This document shows, piece by piece, positions 5,411 to 7,904 of a stretch of 7,904 nucleotides of DNA. The position numbers and the translations under genes are program-made. The DNA lies in NCBI GenBank assembly GCA_002435585.1, contig DJDY01000169.1, positions 3,292-11,195 on the forward strand, given 5' to 3'. Origin of the DNA: Lachnospira sp. UBA5912. GTDB taxonomy: Bacteria; Bacillota; Clostridia; Lachnospirales; Lachnospiraceae. The stretch's first letter is position 1. Each line of letters starts with the position of its first letter. The notes under the pieces were generated by a model. That model was not told the DNA's origin. It ran no database searches and saw only the letters and a list, made by a program, of their open reading frames with translations.

Positions 5411-6589
5411 AACGAATTTCAGTTAAAGTATGGATGTAATCCAAATCAGAAACCATCAAGAATATTTATGGAAGATGGAAGTGACCTTCCAGTAGAAATA
5501 TTAAACGGACGTCCAGGGTATATTAATTTCCTTGATGCATTTAATGGATATCAGCTCGTTAAAGAGTTAAAGGAGGCAACAGGACTTCCAGCTGCAACAT
5601 CTTTCAAGCATGTATCACCAGCAGGGGCAGCAGTTGGACTTCCACTTTCAGATGTTGAAAAGAAGATATACTGGGTAGATGAAAATATAGGAGAACTTTC
5701 ACCGCTTGCATGTGCTTATGCAAGAGCAAGAGGCGCAGACCGTATGTCTTCTTTTGGAGATTTTATTTCTCTGTCTGATGTCTGTGATGTGGACACAGCA
5801 AAGCTTATTAAGAGAGAAGTGTCTGACGGAGTCATTGCTCCTGGATATGAACCGGAGGCGTTGGAAATTCTGAAGGCGAAGAAAAAAGGTAACTACAATA
5901 TAATCCAGATCGATCCGGATTATGTACCAGATCCGATTGAACATAAGGAAGTATTTGGAATTACATTTGAGCAGGGAAGAAATGAGTTAAAGATTGATGA
6001 TGATTTCTTCTCCAATATTGTAACAGAGAATAAGGAACTGACAGATCAGGCGAAGAGAGATCTTGCAATTTCCATGATCACATTGAAATATACACAGTCC
6101 AACTCTGTATGCTTCGTAAAAGACGGACAGGCAATTGGTATCGGAGCAGGACAGCAGTCCAGAATCCATTGTACAAGACTTGCAGGGCAGAAAGCGGATA
6201 ACTGGTGGTTAAGACAGTCTCCACAGGTTATGAATCTTCCATTTGTAGACGGAATCCGCCGCGCAGACAGAGATAATGCAATTGACCTGTACATTGGTGA
6301 GGACTATATGGACGTGTTGAACGATGATGCTTGGCCGAACATCTTCAAAGAAAAACCGGAAGTATTTACAAGAGAAGCCAAGAGAGCATGGTTAGATAAG
6401 CTCACAGGTGTTTCCCTTGGATCAGACGCATTCTTCCCATTTGGAGATAACATTGAGCGTGCCCATAAGAGTGGTGTTACATATATTGCACAGCCGGGAG
6501 GCTCTGTGAGAGATGACAATGTCATTGACACATGTAACAAATATAACATGGTAATGTCATTTACAGGCATTCGTCTGTTCCATCACTAG
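5408..6589 (+). CDS. purH: AICAR transformylase (phosphoribosylaminoimidazolecarboxamide formyltransferase), free-standing
   Basis: The enzyme transfers the formyl group of 10-formyl-THF to AICAR, giving FAICAR for PurO. It corresponds only to the transformylase half of bifunctional PurH, with no cyclohydrolase domain. An in-frame GTG at 5378 would add ten residues, but TGAGG (5397-5401), six bases before ATG 5408, gives a proper start and 393 residues. Motifs: SFKHVSPAGAAVG (65-77) with the catalytic Lys67-His68 pair, SNSVCFV (231-237), IGIGAGQQSR (243-252), SLGSDAFFPFGD (336-347), QPGGSVRDD (362-370) and TGIRLFHH at the C-terminus. Ordinary PurH ends in a TGxRHF-type motif; here the His is Leu. 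Codon use changes around residues 135-150: ATA is 4 of 7 Ile codons before and 1 of 22 after. purH is used for the activity; some authors name the separate transformylase differently. Confidence 0.93.
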   Translation: MNEFQLKYGCNPNQKPSRIFMEDGSDLPVEILNGRPGYINFLDAFNGYQLVKELKEATGLPAATSFKHVSPAGAAVGLPLSDVEKKIYWVDENIGELSPLACAYARARGADRMSSFGDFISLSDVCDVDTAKLIKREVSDGVIAPGYEPEALEILKAKKKGNYNIIQIDPDYVPDPIEHKEVFGITFEQGRNELKIDDDFFSNIVTENKELTDQAKRDLAISMITLKYTQSNSVCFVKDGQAIGIGAGQQSRIHCTRLAGQKADNWWLRQSPQVMNLPFVDGIRRADRDNAIDLYIGEDYMDVLNDDAWPNIFKEKPEVFTREAKRAWLDKLTGVSLGSDAFFPFGDNIERAHKSGVTYIAQPGGSVRDDNVIDTCNKYNMVMSFTGIRLFHH

Positions 6590-6658
6590 GTATTAGAGTT
6601 GGGGAGTTTTGCTCAACATTATTATAAGAACAGAATCAAATAAATATAATTATATAAG

Positions 6659-6718
6659 AAGAACATCTTCAGAAATCCTTTTGTAAAAATGTAGAAGGAC
6701 AGGAGATGTTCTTTTTTT
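6659..6718 (+). terminator. strong intrinsic terminator of the purine unit
   Basis: AAGAACATCTTC (6659-6670) pairs with GGAGATGTTCTT (6702-6713, one G-U), with an inner helix TCCTT/AAGGA (6676-6680/6695-6699). A run of seven T (6712-6718) follows. It ends transcription 70-130 bases after the transformylase stop. The rest of the 310-base gap up to the mntP-like gene shows no convincing gene. Confidence 0.85.
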
Positions 6719-6853
6719 ATAACAGGAAACGGTAATGGTATGTCATAGAAAAATCTTCCGGCAGACTGCACAAGGCTTTGCTCTGATAAATTCAGGAAGC
6801 ACGACAAATTTCGAAAAATGTCGCATTTGCAAAACGTTTCTTCTTTTTTTGTA

Positions 6854-6884
6854 CATTTCAATATTTGAATGAAATGAATAAAAT
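6854..6884 (+). promoter_or_regulatory. candidate promoter with overlapping inverted repeat before the mntP-like gene
   Basis: TTTCAA (6856-6861) and TAAAAT (6879-6884), 17 bases apart, form a weak promoter about 25 bases before the ATG. It is overlapped by the inverted repeat CATTTCA (6854-6860)/TGAAATG (6870-6876), with an inner TTCAA/TTGAA (6857-6861/6865-6869), which could be an operator. No yybP-ykoY manganese riboswitch core was found between 6719 and 6908. Confidence 0.3.
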
Positions 6885-6908
6885 AATATTCAAAGGCAGG
6901 TGGTGATT

Positions 6909-7487
6909 ATGTCTGTTCCTGAAATAATTATAATATCGGTAGGATTGTCTTTAGATGTATTCGTTGCAGTGGCGTACATGGGATCTGGTTTTTCAAAAAT
7001 TAACAAGAAAAATCTATTCGCTTTATGTCTGCTATTTGGAGGAATACAGTGGGGCTGTCTGATTGTAGGAAATCTTCTTACGTTACTGCCAATCTTCCGT
7101 AACTCATCGAGTTCTCGGATTGCAGATCACTGGGAAGCTGTGACAGTTCTTATTTTTGTGGGACTTGGCATATATATGATCTGGAAGGGATTAAAAAAGC
7201 AGAATCTTCTGGAACGGCGGAATGATGAAATAGACTGGAAAAAGACTACATTTCTTGCATTTGTCACGAGTATTGATGCATTTCTTGCGGGAATTGGAAT
7301 GGGATTTTTGGAGGCACAGATGATACACCAGTCATTGACGATTTTCCCAATCACAGTACTCAGCGTTATTTTAGGTGTGTATGCAGGGTACAGACTAGGC
7401 ACAGTACATAACAGCCAGGCATATCTGGCAGGAGGCGCATTGTTCCTGATTGCAGGTATAGACGTTGTGATTCAGTATTGCATATGA
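6909..7487 (+). CDS. mntP: MntP-like manganese/cation efflux membrane protein
   Basis: This 192-residue integral membrane protein has about six hydrophobic segments (near 3-24, 37-60, 76-94, 113-133, 145-163 and 172-190). It carries the two related repeats of the MntP family, each with a conserved Asp in a membrane helix: GLSLDVFVAVAYMGS (D16) and VTSIDAFLAGIGMG (D123). Family members export Mn2+ to prevent toxicity. The canonical S-M/L-D-A-F-A block is altered to SLDVFVA, so the ion is less certain. An in-frame GTG at 6900 exists, but AGGTGG (6898-6903) overlaps it and fits ATG 6909, so that start is preferred. It follows the terminator at 6659-6718, so it is a separate unit, and may be co-transcribed with the radical SAM gene 34 bases downstream. 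Confidence 0.75.
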   Translation: MSVPEIIIISVGLSLDVFVAVAYMGSGFSKINKKNLFALCLLFGGIQWGCLIVGNLLTLLPIFRNSSSSRIADHWEAVTVLIFVGLGIYMIWKGLKKQNLLERRNDEIDWKKTTFLAFVTSIDAFLAGIGMGFLEAQMIHQSLTIFPITVLSVILGVYAGYRLGTVHNSQAYLAGGALFLIAGIDVVIQYCI

Positions 7488-7521
7488 TTGATTGTGGATA
7501 AAATAAGGAGGAAATAAAGAT

Positions 7522-7904
7522 ATGGGTACATTGACACACAAGGCTGCGAGAGCAGCGTATGGAGCTGCGATAGATGCAGTTTTAAAACATGTGAATAAGG
7601 ATCGTGAAAAAGGTCTGCTGGAACTTGTGGATCTGACTGAAAAATATATGGGCGATAATTTCCGAAAAGAGAATTACGAAGCCGTCCGGAAGATGATTCA
7701 AGACCCGGATAATAAATGGGTGAAATACGTGAACCGGCTTTTAGATGAGCTGGATCCATATGTTATTCGCCAGACAGCATTGAATCTTGGATATGAGGCA
7801 GCATTTTATGGAACAAAGACAATCCGTGAAATGCGTAAGAAATATGACTGCAACATTCCATGGCTGATTCTGATGGATCCGACCAGTGCCTGCAATCTGC
7901 ATTG
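7522..7904 (+). CDS. radical SAM protein (5' part, cut by window end)
   Basis: The frame is open to the right edge; 127 full codons are visible. Residues 1-110 are mostly helical and charged, with no motif I can name. The segment PWLILMDPTSACNLH (113-127) leads into the radical SAM iron-sulfur site. C124 would be the first cluster cysteine, and the final TG of the window begins the expected second Cys codon, giving the start of a C-x3-C-x2-C motif. The protein should therefore bind a 4Fe-4S cluster and S-adenosylmethionine. The reaction cannot be told from this fragment. AAGGAGG (7505-7511), ten bases before the ATG, supports the start. The gene lies 34 bases after the mntP-like gene on the same strand. 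Confidence 0.8.
   Translation, partial: MGTLTHKAARAAYGAAIDAVLKHVNKDREKGLLELVDLTEKYMGDNFRKENYEAVRKMIQDPDNKWVKYVNRLLDELDPYVIRQTALNLGYEAAFYGTKTIREMRKKYDCNIPWLILMDPTSACNLH

Noticed and set aside
6808..6829. Hairpin CGACA/TGTCG
   Set aside because: Five pairs with A-A mismatches inside and no U-tract; too weak to call.
6622..6861. 79-residue minus-strand ORF in the gap before the mntP-like gene
   Set aside because: It runs through the clear plus-strand terminator, has no motif, and its composition is that of AT-rich non-coding DNA. Not fully excluded.
6590..6908. yybP-ykoY manganese riboswitch before the mntP-like gene
   Set aside because: GGGGAG at 6601-6606 lies before the terminator and lacks the surrounding conserved helices; nothing similar is found closer to the gene.
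1..7904. tRNA, rRNA, CRISPR array, transposase gene or phage gene
   Set aside because: None was recognised on either strand; the only repeats seen are the palindrome at 1577-1645 and the two purine-gene leaders.

Overview
The window is AT-rich DNA with many AGA and ATA codons, strong AGGAG-type ribosome binding sites and U-tract terminators. Together with a split PurH activity (PurO plus a free AICAR transformylase), a fused chorismate mutase-prephenate dehydratase and DUF5050-like proteins, this suggests a gut-type Clostridia genome, most likely Lachnospiraceae. That placement is inferred from the sequence alone.

Layout. Positions 2-538 hold the 3' part of an SGNH-type esterase resembling rhamnogalacturonan acetylesterases. 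Next is a membrane-anchored D,D-carboxypeptidase of the VanY/M15B family (610-1548). A large palindrome (1577-1645) separates it from a convergent minus-strand gene for a membrane-anchored, seven-repeat beta-propeller protein (1718-2737). A divergent gene, pheA (2874-4004), encodes the bifunctional P-protein of phenylalanine synthesis. The 510-base gap after pheA is mainly regulatory: a promoter, a well-formed ZTP (pfl) riboswitch whose 3' half doubles as one arm of an intrinsic terminator, and about 200 bases of further structured leader. This leader controls purO (4515-5228, IMP cyclohydrolase) and probably the AICAR transformylase gene (start re-assigned to ATG 5408, end 6589). A strong terminator closes the unit at 6659-6718. 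Then come a MntP-like cation efflux gene (6909-7487) and the 5' end of a radical SAM gene (7522 to the window edge), which is cut off inside its Fe-S cluster motif.

How the genes work together. ZTP and ZMP accumulate when 10-formyl-THF is scarce. ZMP (AICAR) is the substrate of the transformylase encoded here, and the product FAICAR is closed to IMP by PurO. The riboswitch therefore senses the substrate pool of the two enzymes it controls.

Main points for a second look: (1) the ZTP riboswitch with its overlapping terminator; (2) a hairpin + ATGAAAGTCAG + GTGCGCAG + Shine-Dalgarno arrangement that occurs twice, once before each purine gene, and is not explained by the riboswitch; (3) an abrupt change of codon use inside the AICAR transformylase gene near 5810-5860, suggesting a recombination or assembly junction; (4) the 20-bp-arm palindrome at 1577-1645.
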